A stretch of DNA of 64,000 bases from Syngnathus acus (taxonomy: Eukaryota > Chordata > Actinopteri > Syngnathiformes > Syngnathidae): NCBI RefSeq assembly GCF_901709675.1, contig NC_051097.1, positions 875,039-939,038 on the forward strand, read 5' to 3'. Under the pieces are notes generated by a model that saw nothing but the letters and a program-made list of their open reading frames with translations, was not told the DNA's origin and did no database searches. Below are positions 1 through 12,300 of this stretch, piece after piece. The position numbers were made by a program, and so were the translations under genes. Position 1 is the first letter of the stretch. Each line of letters starts with the position of its first letter.

Positions 1-1652
1 CAGGAGTGGGTGAATGACCTGAACCGGTTCTTCAACCGGTTTGAACAACCATCCACTCCTCCCCCCACCCACCCAGCCCTGCTGCAACTTCCCCCGACTG
101 GAGCCTCTTCTGCTCCGAGGACTCTCACCTCAACCCCGCCCCCTGCTACACCCCCTCCAAGACCCCCCAGCCCATTCTCAACTCCACCAAACCCACCAAC
201 CAGCCCCCCTGCAACCCACCCCACACCACCCCCACCCCCCCACCCAGCATGGTGCTCTCCACAGCCCAGGTGGAGAGAGGACTGGCCAGGCTCAAGGTGA
301 AGAAGGCGACGGGTCCAGATGGCATCACCTCCAGGCTGCTCAGATCCTGCTCCGGGCAACTGTGCAGGATCGTGGAGCACATATTCAACATGAGCCTGAG
401 GCTGCACAGGGTACCACAGCTGTGGAAGACGTCCTGCGTGGTACCGGTGCCCAAGTCATCTCGCCCCAGTGACTTCAACCACTACCGGCCGGTGGCCCTG
501 ACATCCCACCTGGCGAAGACCCTGGAGAGGCTGGTCCTCCACCACCTGCGCCCCCTGGTGAGCTCCTCCGCCGACCCCCTGCAGTTCGCCTACCGGCCGA
601 GCATCGGGGTTGAGGACGCCGTCATCTTCCTCATGCAGAGGTCCCTGGCTCACCTGGAGCGGGCTGGAAGCACTGTGAGGATCATGTTTTATGATTTCTC
701 CAGTGCCTTCAACACCATCCAGCCAGAACTGCTGGGGAACAAACTGCACCATGCTGGAGCCTGCCAGCAGCTGACATCATGGGTCCTGGACTTCCTCACA
801 AACAGACCGCAGTTTGTGAGGACAGGAGGCCGTGTGTCTGACACGGTGGTCTGCAGCACAGGAGCTCCACAGGGGACCGTCCTGGCCCCCCTCCTCTTCA
901 CCATCTACACAGCTGACTTCACCCACCACACATCAACCTGCCACCTCCAGAAGTTCTCGGACGACTCCGCCATCGTCGGTCTCATTAACAACGGAGACGA
1001 GACGGAGTACCGAGAACTGAATCACAGATTCGTGGACTGGTGCCGGCGGAACCGCCTCCAGATTAACTCTGGGAAAACAAAGGAGCTGGTGGTGGACTTC
1101 CGCCGGCGCAAAGTCCCCCCCTCGCCGGTGAACATCCAGGGAACGGACATAGAGATTGTGGACTCTTACAAGTTCCTGGGTGTTCACCTGAACAATAAAC
1201 TGGACTGGACTGTTAACAGTCAGGCCCTATACAAGAAGGGCCAAAGCAGACTCCACCTGCTGCGCAGACTGAGGTCCTTCGGAGTGGGGGACGGCCTCCT
1301 GAGGACCTTCTACGACTTTGTGGTGGCGTCCGCCATTTTATATGGGGTGGTCTGCTGGAGCAGCGGCATCACTGCAGCGGAGAGGAAGAGGCTGGACAAG
1401 GTGGTGAAGAAAGCCGGCTCTGTCCTGGGCTGCAGTCTGGACCGGGTGGAGGTGGTGGGGGAGAGGAGAATGGTGGCTAAGCTGTCCTCCATCATGGACA
1501 ATGTCTTCCACCCCCTTCATGAGACTGTCAGAGCCCTGGAGAGCTCCATCAGTGACCGGCTTCGTCACCCACGATGCACCACCGAGAGGCATCGCAGGTC
1601 CTTCCTCCCTGCTGCCATCAGACTGTACAACCAGGCCGATCACTGTAGCTAA
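1..1652 (+). pseudogene. Reverse transcriptase ORF of the L2-like LINE, frameshifted near 240-300
   Basis: The main open frame runs 249-1652 (467 codons) and contains an RT domain: KKATGPDGI near the start, FNHYRPVAL, a DFSSAFNTI stretch (motif A), the GAPQGTVLAPLLF motif and the catalytic FSDD at 954-965. Sequence 1-240 is open in another frame and reads as the upstream linker (NDLNRFFNRFE, then a proline-rich stretch). The two frames must be joined by a frameshift in the C-rich tract near 240-300. The element was probably functional once and is now disrupted. An endonuclease domain, if present, lies outside the window. Confidence 0.85.
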
Positions 1653-2003
1653 CGGACAAAATAACATGCAATAACGTGCAATAACCATATGTGCAATCAC
1701 ACAATGTGCAATATCTGTCTACCTCACACTCTTTTACCTGCTTTTTTTGCACTGTTTTTTTTTTCTTCCCTTGCACTATTTTTTTTATCTAATTTTTTTT
1801 TTATCTCCACTGTATATTGTGTATTGTGTATTTTGTATATACTGTCCATATTTTTTAATTATATATACCTTCTACTTTTTAAAATCTTTTACCCCCTTCC
1901 CCGCATGCGTGTGTGTGTGTGTATATGTTAAGTGTACTGCTGCTAACATAGGAGTTTCCCCATTGAGGGAATAATGAAGGATTATCTTATCTTATCTTAT
2001 CTT
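1..2003 (+). mobile_element. L2-like non-LTR retrotransposon (LINE), cut by the left window edge
   Basis: The window opens inside a LINE. Reverse transcriptase coding runs to 1652, followed by an AT-rich 3' untranslated region and a short (TTATC)n tail at about 1978-2003. The same 3' end recurs at 24538-24940, so this is a repeat family. It lies on the same strand as the host gene and its tail ends 39 nt before the dennd1a acceptor at 2041-2042. The clade (L2/CR1/Rex1 group) is inferred from RT style and could be a sister clade. Confidence 0.85.
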
Positions 2004-2042
2004 TCACGTTTTAAACTTTAAATTCAGTTTCTGCAATTTCAG

Positions 2043-2144
2043 GGTAAACCAATAACATTTAATGAAGAAACCTTTGTAAACCATCGATTGAGTGCTATGA
2101 GAGACTTCCTTCAGAATGCCATCCAGCTTCAACTTTTCAAACAG
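2043..2144 (+). CDS. dennd1a: dennd1a exon A (dDENN region)
   Basis: The acceptor AG is at 2041-2042 and the donor GT at 2145-2146. The exon is 102 nt, 34 codons, phase 0 at both ends, reading [11 protein letters not shown] to QLQLFKQ. The upstream intron is occupied by the L2-like LINE, whose tail leaves only 39 nt for branch point and polypyrimidine tract. Confidence 0.88.
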
Positions 2145-5100
2145 GTAATCTTCTGCATTCATATAAATTTTGTTTCTATGCTCTATTCTACCAAGAGAAC
2201 AAACTCCCTAGCTAAAACACTTAAAACACACTTCTTTAGATTTCAATTTGGGACATTTATTTTCAATAATTACAGATGTATAGATGTATAATGTATAGAC
2301 AGAGACAAATGATCGATCGATCGATCGATCGATAATTATTGGCAAGATGTTCTTTAACTTCAACTAAATAATATAGCACCCCAAAAAATCCACCCTTTAA
2401 TTCAAGCGCATTTAGGGAAAAAATCCACATCAAGAAGTAATTATTTTACTTCAAATGCTGTGTACCACAATTTATTAGCATCGCTGTTAATACTGTGCAC
2501 AAACTGCATTTCACAACAAAACAGCAGGGAGAACATTATTATTCTATCATATTCTACATACTGTATATATTATTATTATTATATAATTAAAAATATTTTA
2601 AAACCCATCTTAACCAGGGATGCCAATAATTATTGAGGGCATTGTGTGTGTACTGTGTACAATAGAACCTTGTTTTTGTGATTAATTTGTTCAAAAGTGT
2701 TAAAACTAAGCCAGATCATCCAAAAACCAAAGCAATATTTCCCTGAATGGGTTACATGTCAGCCTGACAATTACAGAATATGATCATAAAAGAAATGATA
2801 AACGTCTGTCATTGCTTTTCAGGGACACTTTGTCAAGAAATGCTTACATTGTCAGGATTTTTTGGTTAATAAACCTGAGCATTATATTGGTTTATTTTTG
2901 AAGATGAATAGCACACATATGTATGAGAAAAGTGTCACAGTCAAGACCAAGGTAAAGTAAATTGTTTTTGCAACTACAGTTCATTGATGGCCGTTTGGAG
3001 ATATTAAACTCTGGAGAAGGTTTCAGTGACATCTTTGAGGAGGAGATCAACAATGGCAATTTTGCAGGTGAGCCAGTGTTGATGAATCATTATTATTATA
3101 AGGCCTGACCGATTGATTGGCCGGTCGATTAAGGGTGTATTCAGACCAGAAAAGTCCTTTAATACGTTTTTTTTTGGTCTGGACCAAAAGCGAACTTAAT
3201 TCTTTTATGTTTGATACTGTTCCTATTGAGACAGTACATTTTGCAAGTACCGCATTTATTCTAATTATTGCCCATATTCTAATAATCGCCCAGTGTGTGT
3301 TAGCGATGACATAAATAAAAAACATTGATACCTCCAATTATCGCCCATGCTGCCAAAAATTCCCCCCAAAACTTTAGTTTTCCTCCGCGACCGCATGCCG
3401 ACGTCATTGCGCAAGTTTAAATATGACTGATTTGACAGCACGTTGAATGTCCCATTTAAATAGTTTTTCTCCATAAACTATGATACAATTACACTCGTCA
3501 CTCCGCTACAAAATGCGTGCAAAATACGCACCCTAAAAATGGCATGTCGATGCTGGAAAAAAGCCTGTACCCATGTATAATACGCACCCAAATTTTGACT
3601 CTCACTTAAGTCCGTAAACGTAAAATTATTTCAGAAAAAATATCATCTTTGGGAACAACCGGATGTTATTCTGCCGGTCAGTATCACTGCGCATGCGCTA
3701 GCAAACTCGATAGCGAATAAATGTTTCGGATTTGTGTAGGGTACATTGTGACAGCAAACGAGCAGGTGATCGATCAAGCGTCTGATACGAGAGCATTGTG
3801 TTCGTATGGAGCGTGTTTAAAGTGAACAGCAGAGAAGAAAGGAACAAGGCAAAGTGTTGTGAAATAAAATATTACCTGTAATACGCATTTTGTTATTTGC
3901 TGATTGAAACTGCTAATTAAACTGTGAATTGAAACTAATAGGTAGAGAACTGAACTCTCGCTCTTTATATAGCTGACGTGTCTTGCGCATCCGTTCTGCG
4001 CATACTGTCATGGCGGCCTCCATATGATATCCGGTCTGCGATGGAGATTAAAAAACAAACAATATTTGACAATAACACACCATCAAGGATTGCACCATCG
4101 CATCAAACAATGTGTCGTCAATTATGAATTTTACTGACTGTGTTGGGCAGGATGGCTGAATGCGATGCGCGATTGACAACAAACAAGAAGAAAGGTGTGA
4201 TTTCAAGTTTTATTTCGAGGGAGATTTTCTTCAAAAATTGTTGTACCCATGCATAATGCGCACCCCAGATTTTAGGACAATAAATTAGTTCAATTTTGCG
4301 CATTATGCATGGCAAAACACGGTACATATCACCCATTTCAGTGCCCCTTGGCGATCGGACAAAAAGTGTTCTCTATTAATCGCCCATCCCCCCTGTTGGA
4401 CGTAAACCTTCTCTAATTATTGCCCTGGGCGATAATTAGAATAAATACGGTAAATACAGTAATCCCTCGTTTTTCGCAGATAATTGGTTCCAGGACCACC
4501 TGCGATAGGTGAAAATCTGCGATGTAGAGAAAGTTACAATATCCATAAAAGACTTTTATGAATCTTTATTGTATTTTATTGTATTTTTAAACACTATTAT
4601 ATTATATTATACTAGTATATTGTACTTTTAAATGTTTTTTTGTATTCTTAAACACTTTAGTAAACATTTTAAAGTCAAACAGATTTTCATAAACATTCTT
4701 TATTTAAATAAATAGGGAAATAAAGAAAATAAATAAGAGTAAATATATACATCCACACAAGACTTTTATGAACCTTTATTGTAGTATTATACACTTTATT
4801 GTTTTTAAAATAATTATGGTATTTTTAAACTTTTGTAAAATTTTTAAACTCAAATTGACTAGTAGAAACATTCTTATTCATTTAAATAAATAAGAAAATA
4901 AATATGAGTAAATATAATGTTACAATATACACACAAGACTTTTTGAAGCGTAAACGTGTCTGCTCTTGCATGCTGGCCGACTGACGCGGCCCAGCGCGAG
5001 CGCATCCGCACAAGACTTTTATAATTTCATTTTTATACACTCTATTGTACTTTTAAATACGCTATTGTATTTTAAACACTTTTTAAAACATTTTAAAGTG

Positions 5101-6252
5101 TCACAGCTCCTCTCTGCTCTTGCGTGCTGGCCTACTGATGCGCCCCCGCGGCCCAGCGCGAGCGCATCCGTACAAGACTTTTTCATAATTTCATTTTTAA
5201 ACACTTCATTGTATTTTTAAACATTTAAAATTTTAAAGTGTAAATCTGTCACGGCTCCTCTTTGCTCTTGCGGTGCTGACCTGCTGACGCATCCCGGCAG
5301 CCCAGCGCGAGGGCATCCACACATTGCTCAGCGCCACGTCCTGTGCTGAGTGCTCATTGGCGGCCGCTGCCCCAAATCCTGGACGACAGTGCTTTTTTTC
5401 TACGTGCGTGGTTATGCTCATTGCCGTTGTCCCAACTGTTTCTGCACGGCGGTGCATTTTTCCTTTGTGCGTGGCTATGTCACATCTCCGCTCTCGCCCT
5501 GCTGGCCTATGGCATCACGCACCCTCCTCGCTAGACCTCTGAGGCGCGCGTCGCCAATATAGAACTGCTAATCGTCAGTCCTCACAGTTTTGTCTGTTTT
5601 GACACGCACGCCTGCCACCTGATTCTCGTTTGCCTGAACCGCTGTGTTTCAAGATGCCTGCACAACGCAAGCTCGCTGACCGTCATTTTAAAATGTAAAC
5701 GTGCAACGGCTCCGCTCTGCTCTCGCCGTACTGACCAGCTGTCGTGCCCCCGCTGCCCAGCGTGAGAGCATCCGCACAAGACTTTTTAGAATTTTATGAC
5801 GGGCAAATAGGACGATCCGATTGGGAGTGACAAGCAGACACGCAGTTCTACTCCGCTTGGCAGTCGAGGAGCGCAGACATGATAGTATGTGTGTAATGAA
5901 GTGCAAGTCGGAGGTGCTGCTGATATGTTGATGCAGATGGAGTGAATAAAGTGCGGGAGGCTGAGATAAAATGTTGTTAGAACTGCCAAGCCAATCCACT
6001 GCAAGGACACAGATCAACATGTTCCCATTGGCCATTAGTGTCATATGGGCAGAGAAAGCCCTTGCGCTCCAAATGACGCCGCAAAAAGCCACGACCATCG
6101 AGGAGTCGCTGATGGTGTAGGGGTGCACTTGCCTGTCTTGTTGCCTGGGTTGAGTGCTTCATTGTTTATGACGCTGTGAATGTGTGCGTGTGTGTGTGTG
6201 TGGGTGGGTGGTTGCGTGCGTGTGGGTGGGTGGGTGCGTGTGTGTGTGTGTC

Positions 6253-6305
<53 letters not shown>

Positions 6306-9300
6306 CAGACTAAAAAATAAATAAATCAACCATGCACTGAATCTATCTGCAATATTTGTTTAAAAAAATCCGCGAGAGAGCGAGGCCACGATAGGTGAAG
6401 CGCAAAGTAGCGAGGGATTACTGTATACACATCCACGCTTGTGACGATCTGTGCTCCTATTGGACAGCAATGACCAGGGCGGCACACAGAGCACAGGCCT
6501 GGAAATGGAGGAAAACATGCGAGTTCTACGTGCTGCGTTCCTGCTTTGCATATTTGTGCTGTTGGTTCTGATAATCACTGTTTGTATTCACACCTGAAGC
6601 GAACCGCACCAGAGTTCATTTGGAAGAGAGCTGAGACCACTTTAAAAAGTAGGTTCCTTTAATCCGCACCAGGATTCGTTTGCGTGTATTCACACCTGCA
6701 CAAAAGGTCCGGACCAGCGTTACAATCGAACCCTGGTCCATTTAAAGCAGACCGAACAGTCAGGCCTGAATACACCCAAAATTGACCTAACACCAAAACA
6801 ATCCGTCAAATACTTTTACGTACTCTAAACATTTACAGCTGTTGTACACAAGTAACACTGGTTTCACTATTTGTCACACATAAATCTATACAATAACCTT
6901 TTGTCATTGTGTATATCGTGAAATCTCTTGATAAAGATTCTGTGGGCCTCTTTCAAAAGAATCTTAATTTTTAGAACCAATGGTTATGTAAGCAATGCAA
7001 TTTGACATGGAATGTCACTATTTTATACACAAACTTAAGTCACAGCGTTGCGGACGAGGCAGGGCAAACGTGCATCCTGAACGTCTTTATTTCGGGAATG
7101 GGAAATGGGAAGCTGCATCAGAGCAGGTGCACGAGGCAGGCTGACGACCCAGTCACCAGGCAAGCGTCGACTGGCGTCGAGGCAGGCAAGGGCAAGGCAA
7201 GTTCGTAGTCGGGGACAGGCATGTGGTCAAATCTAGCAGAGCACAAAGCAAGCAGTCAAACAAGGAGAAAGCAAGCAGGCATTTTGCTACACAGCCAATC
7301 AGACAAACAGGAATAAGGGACCAGAGCAGAAACAGGTGGCAGGCATGAGTGTGTCTAAGCAGACGGGAGTGACGGAAGTGCAGCGTTAACTAGCAGAGTT
7401 AATGAACCGGGAGCAGGTTTGATGATGAACAGGTATCAGGCAATCAGTACTGATCACTGCATAATAGGACAGGAGGGCCAGGAGCAGAGAACTCGCAATG
7501 TCCGAGGTGCTAATCGTGCTGACGCTTAACACACAATTTCTTAAAAAAAACAAAAAAACAGTGCAACATGAATCAAACATAAATGTGTTAAATATAATAC
7601 ATATTCAACTACTGGAGGCTGGCTGGCTGGCCGGGCAGATGGACGGATGTATACTAAATATGTGCTTACATACACAATACCAGCTTGGATACTAAATATG
7701 TGCTTACATGCACAATACCAGCTCTTAAATGACTACTGAATACTTGTCCACATTTTAGTGCTGCATAATTTTGGGAAAACGTGATACAATATTGTTGTTG
7801 AATATAGCAATATCGATATTATTCCGATATTTAACCAATATTTACCATTTTTATTATCTAATGAAAGAATACATTTTTTTAATGAGGCAAAATAAGCAAT
7901 TTCATTGTATTCTTAGCTAGTTCGTTATAATTACGATAAGATAATATTGGATGTTAATGCACATTTAAGTTTGCAAAACATATTGCATGTCTTTGCGATA
8001 TGCATATTGCGTGGGCCTATATTGCTATATTGATATTTTCTTATATATATCTTGCAGCAAATATATATACAGTCAAACCTCGGTTTTCGACCACAATCAG
8101 TTCCAGAAGGCAGTTCGAGAAGTGAATCGTTCGAATTCCAAATCTATTTTTCCCGTTACAAATAATGGAAAAAAAATGTAATCCGTTCCGAGACAAAAAA
8201 ATGCCTTTTTTAAGCATTTTTTCATTTGCGCATTTTTGTCCGATCACACAACTGCAGCGCACCGCCAAACGCGCAACAGTAGCGCGTCGCCCACCGCACA
8301 ACTGCACCGCGCTAGTCGCATTATTGTGACAGAGCCGTCGCTAAAATTTAGAAAATATTTTTAAAGTCCTGATGTACTTTCCAAAATTTAAGTGGACCTC
8401 AGTGCGCAGGGAGCTTAATTTCGTCCGATCGCGCAACCGCAGCGCGCCGGGCGCTCACTGTCTCATTGCTTTAAGAGCGTCTTTGTGTTTTAGGATGGCT
8501 TTACTGCTCCCACTTGCTTTCTATGGAGGCATGATTAGAGGTTAATACAATCCTCAAAGTAACAAAAATACAATAACAACGGGGTCAGTCGGCATCCGGG
8601 CCGCGCAGTCGGGTTTTCTCGGGTCCTTTCGGCTCATCTCGCGGGGTTCGACCTCCGAATTTTGTTCGACAACCGAAGCAAAAAAATCTCGAATTTTTCG
8701 TTCGAATTCCGATTTGTTCGAGAACCGGGACGTTCGAAAACCGAGGTTTGACTGTATTTTGGTTTTCCTAAACCATTTCAGAGACTCAAGCATGTCAAAT
8801 TAAAAATTTCAAGATGTTTTATCAATTCTCTCCACAGGTAATGATACATCTTACCACCAGTGGCTAATCACTGTGAAGGTGAGTAAAATCAGACCCATCA
8901 CCATTCCAGACAGAATTTTACCAATTCTGATGTGAAATTTGTAAAACATTGTCTAGTTGTTCTAAGTGTTTATGGAAGTGGTAGGAAACATAATAGAAAT
9001 TCAATTCAAAATGTGAATGCACATCAGAAGACCTTGGTTGTCTTGTTTAGATATTGTGTACAGTAATCCCTCGTTTATCGCGGATAATTGGTTCCAAGAC
9101 CACCCGCAATATGTGAAAATCCGCGAAGTGGTGTCACCCTTTTTTTAACATACATACATTGTTTGTGTATAAATAAGTGTATATTAAACCATATAAGTGC
9201 ATATGTTATCATTAGAACATTAAATACAGTATCTCACAAAAGTGAGTACACCCCTCTCATTTCTGCAATGTTTTAATTATATCTTGTCATGGGACAACAC

Positions 9301-12300
9301 TGAAAAAATGACACTTTGATACAATGTTAAGTAGTCACTGTAGAGCTTGGATAGCAAAGTAAATTTATTGTTACTTCAAAGTAACTCAAAATACAACAAT
9401 GAATGTGTAAAATGCTGGTAACAAAAGTGAGTACACCCCAACTAAAAATCTCAAAATTAAACCAAAATTGGGACCAATTAGGCATTTTTCCTCCCTGTGT
9501 AATGCGACTAGTTAGTGTAATGAGGTGTCAGGTGTGATTGGGGACCAGGTGTAGTATTAAATTAGGTATTTTCACCCTCATACTGGTCACAGGAAGTTCA
9601 ACATGGCACCTCATGGCAAAGAACTCTCTGAGGATCTAAAAAAATAATTTTTGCTCTACATAAAGATGGCCTAGGCCAGAGGTCCCCAACCACCAGGCCG
9701 CGGACCGGTACCGGTCCGTCGGTCACTTGGTACCGGAACGCCAAGCCGCACAGGAAAACAAAAAACTTTTTTTTTTTTTTTATCGACGATCAATTAATTC
9801 AGGACAAGACGCTCGTCCCGGTCACATGACAAGTTTCCCCAGTCGAGCCCGCAAAGCTCGCAAAAATGATCAAGAAACAGATATTTGGAAAGCTTCTTCA
9901 GAAAGGGGAAAAAAAACGAATGAGGAGACGGAAGAAGAGGCTATGACTTCTAAGAATAGGAAAGCTGCATTTAAAACAGCATAAGAATGTTTGTGTCATG
10001 ATTACCATCTAAAGACCATATTTTAAAAAACAAAACACAAAAGAACCCATCTTTTTCCATTTTCACGCATTTTTGCAAGAGCTCCAGGGAGTCGCTAGGG
10101 GTGTGCTAAAGAGCCGCATGCGGCTCTGGAGCCGCGGGTTGCCGACCCCTGGCGTAGGCGATAAGAAGATTGCCAACACCTTGAAACTGAGCTGTAGCAC
10201 GGTGGCTAAGACCATACAGCGGTTTAAGAGGACAAGTTCCATTCAAAACAGGCCTTGCCATGGATGACCAAAGACGACCACTGCCTTCCTAAAGAAACTG
10301 AGGGTGAAGGTGATGGACTGGCCAAGCATGTCCCCAGACCTAAACCGTATTGAAATCTGTGGGGCATTCTCAAACGGAACGTGGAAGAGCGCAAGGTCTC
10401 CAACATCCGCCAGCACCGTGATGTCATCATGGAAGAGTGGAAGAGGATTCCAGCGGCGACCTGTGAAACTGGTGAAAATATTGACATTTGGGTCCGATTT
10501 TGAGATTTTCGGTTGGGGTGTACTCACTTTTGTTGCCAGCAATTTACGCATTCATTGTTGTATTTTGAGTTACTTTGAAGTAACAATAAATTTACTTTGC
10601 TATCCAAGCTCTACAGTGACTACTTAACATTGTATCAAAGTGTCATTTCTTCAGTGTTGTCCCATGACAAGATATAATTAAAACATTGCAGAAATGAGAG
10701 GGGTGTACTCACTTTTGTAAGATACTGTAATAGTTTCAAACATGTATATACTATACTAATACGTCGTATAAATGACATAGAAAATACTGTATAAATAATA
10801 TAAATATGATACGTGTGTGCGTGCGTGCGTGTGCGTTCGTGCATGTGTGTAGGTGTGTGCGTGTGTATTTTGTATAAATATTGAAAATATAAATATTATA
10901 CATGTGTTCATTTCTCTTGTTAGGAGACCCACTTACATCATCAATGACTCCTGTACCACTGTAACTGACATATGTACACAAACGTAAAACAGGAAGTGGT
11001 ATCGCCTGAAAACGGCCTTCAAAATAAATCACCCTACCTCAAATCAAAGCACGGCTGAATAACATAAATAACATGGAGAATTCATAACACATACTGTAAA
11101 TATGTTTTTAGAACTCTTTTATTATTATAACAACTTTTTTATAACAAGGTACACTTGTACATACTGTAAAAATGTTTTTAGAACTCATTATTTTAATGCT
11201 TTTTATAACAAGGTACAATACTGTAAATATGTTTTTAGAACTCTTATTATTATAACAACTTTTTTTATAAAAAGGTACAAGTGTATGTACTGTGTGTGTG
11301 AACACTCCCTGCCTTCTGCTGGCGTGTGGGCAACTTTCCTGCCAAAATTCCTTAATTTAGAAGGTTTACCGTATTTTTCGGACTAAAAGTCGCTCCGGAA
11401 TATAGGTCGCATTAGCCATAAAATGTACAATAACATGAAAAAAAACATATATAAGTCGCTCCAGAGTATAAATTGCATTTTGGGGGAAATTTATTCGACA
11501 AAATCCAACACCAAGAACAGACATGAACGAGCAACAACAGGCTAAACGAAAGGTATGCTAACGTGACATAAACACAAATGAAGAGCTGAGAACGGGCCTG
11601 ACGTAACATTCAGAGTTATTCAAATAACTATTACATAAATAACACGTTTATAAAACCATCTGTGTCACTCCAATTCATTAAATCCATCTATTGTCCTTTA
11701 TGCCGGGTGCGCGCCTCTGACGGCGGTTGCACTTCAAAATATTCCACAGGCCCATATAACGATATATAAATTATATGTCAAATAACTATTATATAAGCAA
11801 TCATATTATCAAACCATCTGTGTCTCTCCAAATCATTAAATCCATCGATCAAATTCCTCGTCCTTTGTCAACAACGCCGCGCGTGCGCTCTGACGTCAGC
11901 CTCGTCGTTATTCCACAGATCTAGTATATAACTATATTATAGCGTTAACAAAGTACAAGGAAAGACGTGGATTTGGTAAACGGCTCTTTATTTAACATGA
12001 CGAGTTCAACGAACCAACAACTACTGAACTGTAACGATAAAAACATATACAAGTTGCTATACGAAATAAAATATATCAAATAACTATAACATAAATAGTT
12101 CACCGCCACACGGCCCCAAGCACCGGCGTCGACTTCCAGGCGTGTGGCGGCGTGGACTTCCATCCCCGGAGGTGGCACTTCCAGCCACGGAGGTGGAAGA
12201 GAGCTCCATAGAATAGGACCGGGCGTGCGTAAAAGCCATGTCCGAGCCCCATCCACCGTCCCCGCAAAGCCACCCAGCCGAGCGCAAATTTTGAAAATTT

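Larger units (their letters stand above)
4457..6423. mobile_element. CAGTAATCCCTCG element carrying an internal satellite
   Basis: CAGTAATCCCTCGTTTTTCG starts at 4457 and CGAGGGATTACTG ends at 6423, each with TA outside. The TIR resembles Tigger/pogo ends (CAGT plus CCTCG plus CGCG). The interior holds tandem GC-rich/AT-rich units at 4930-5790 and a (GT)n tract, with no transposase frame. Related copies are at 9061-12488 and 31077-32730. Confidence 0.75.
3133..6777. mobile_element. Outer DNA transposon with GGGTGTATTCAGRCC inverted ends
   Basis: GGGTGTATTCAGACC at 3133-3147 is answered by GGCCTGAATACACCC at 6763-6777. Inside the left end lies TCTGGACCAAAAGCGAAC; inside the right end lie related GAACCGCACCAGAGTTC motifs. 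Two further elements (3250-4450 and 4457-6423) are inserted in it. No transposase frame belongs to it, so it is non-autonomous. The flanks (GATTAA, AAAATTG) give no clean target duplication, so the superfamily stays open. Confidence 0.65.
9227..10727 (+). mobile_element. Tc1 transposon with about 200-bp inverted repeats, dead and split by a hAT
   Basis: CAGTATCTCACAAAAGTGAG at 9227 and CTCACTTTTGTAAGATACTG ending 10727 are flanked by TA. The inverted repeats run about 200 bp and include an inner TTTGTTACCAGC-type copy of the GTGAGTACACCCC motif, an inner and outer repeat layout seen in fish Tc1 elements. The interior was interrupted by the hAT at 9677-10151. Confidence 0.88.

Noticed and set aside
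41-752. Overlapping proline- or histidine-rich open frames on both strands
   Set aside because: They are shadows of the L2-like RT gene; the only frame with RT motifs is the + frame ending at 1652.
5343-5562. Several 60-70-residue frames in the GC-rich repeats at 5.3-5.6 kb
   Set aside because: They are frames through satellite units; equivalent frames recur in every unit.
7040-7460. Possible LTR or gene fragment in the purine-rich stretch
   Set aside because: No TG...CA ends, primer-binding site or coding frame could be seen; left as unclassified repeat.
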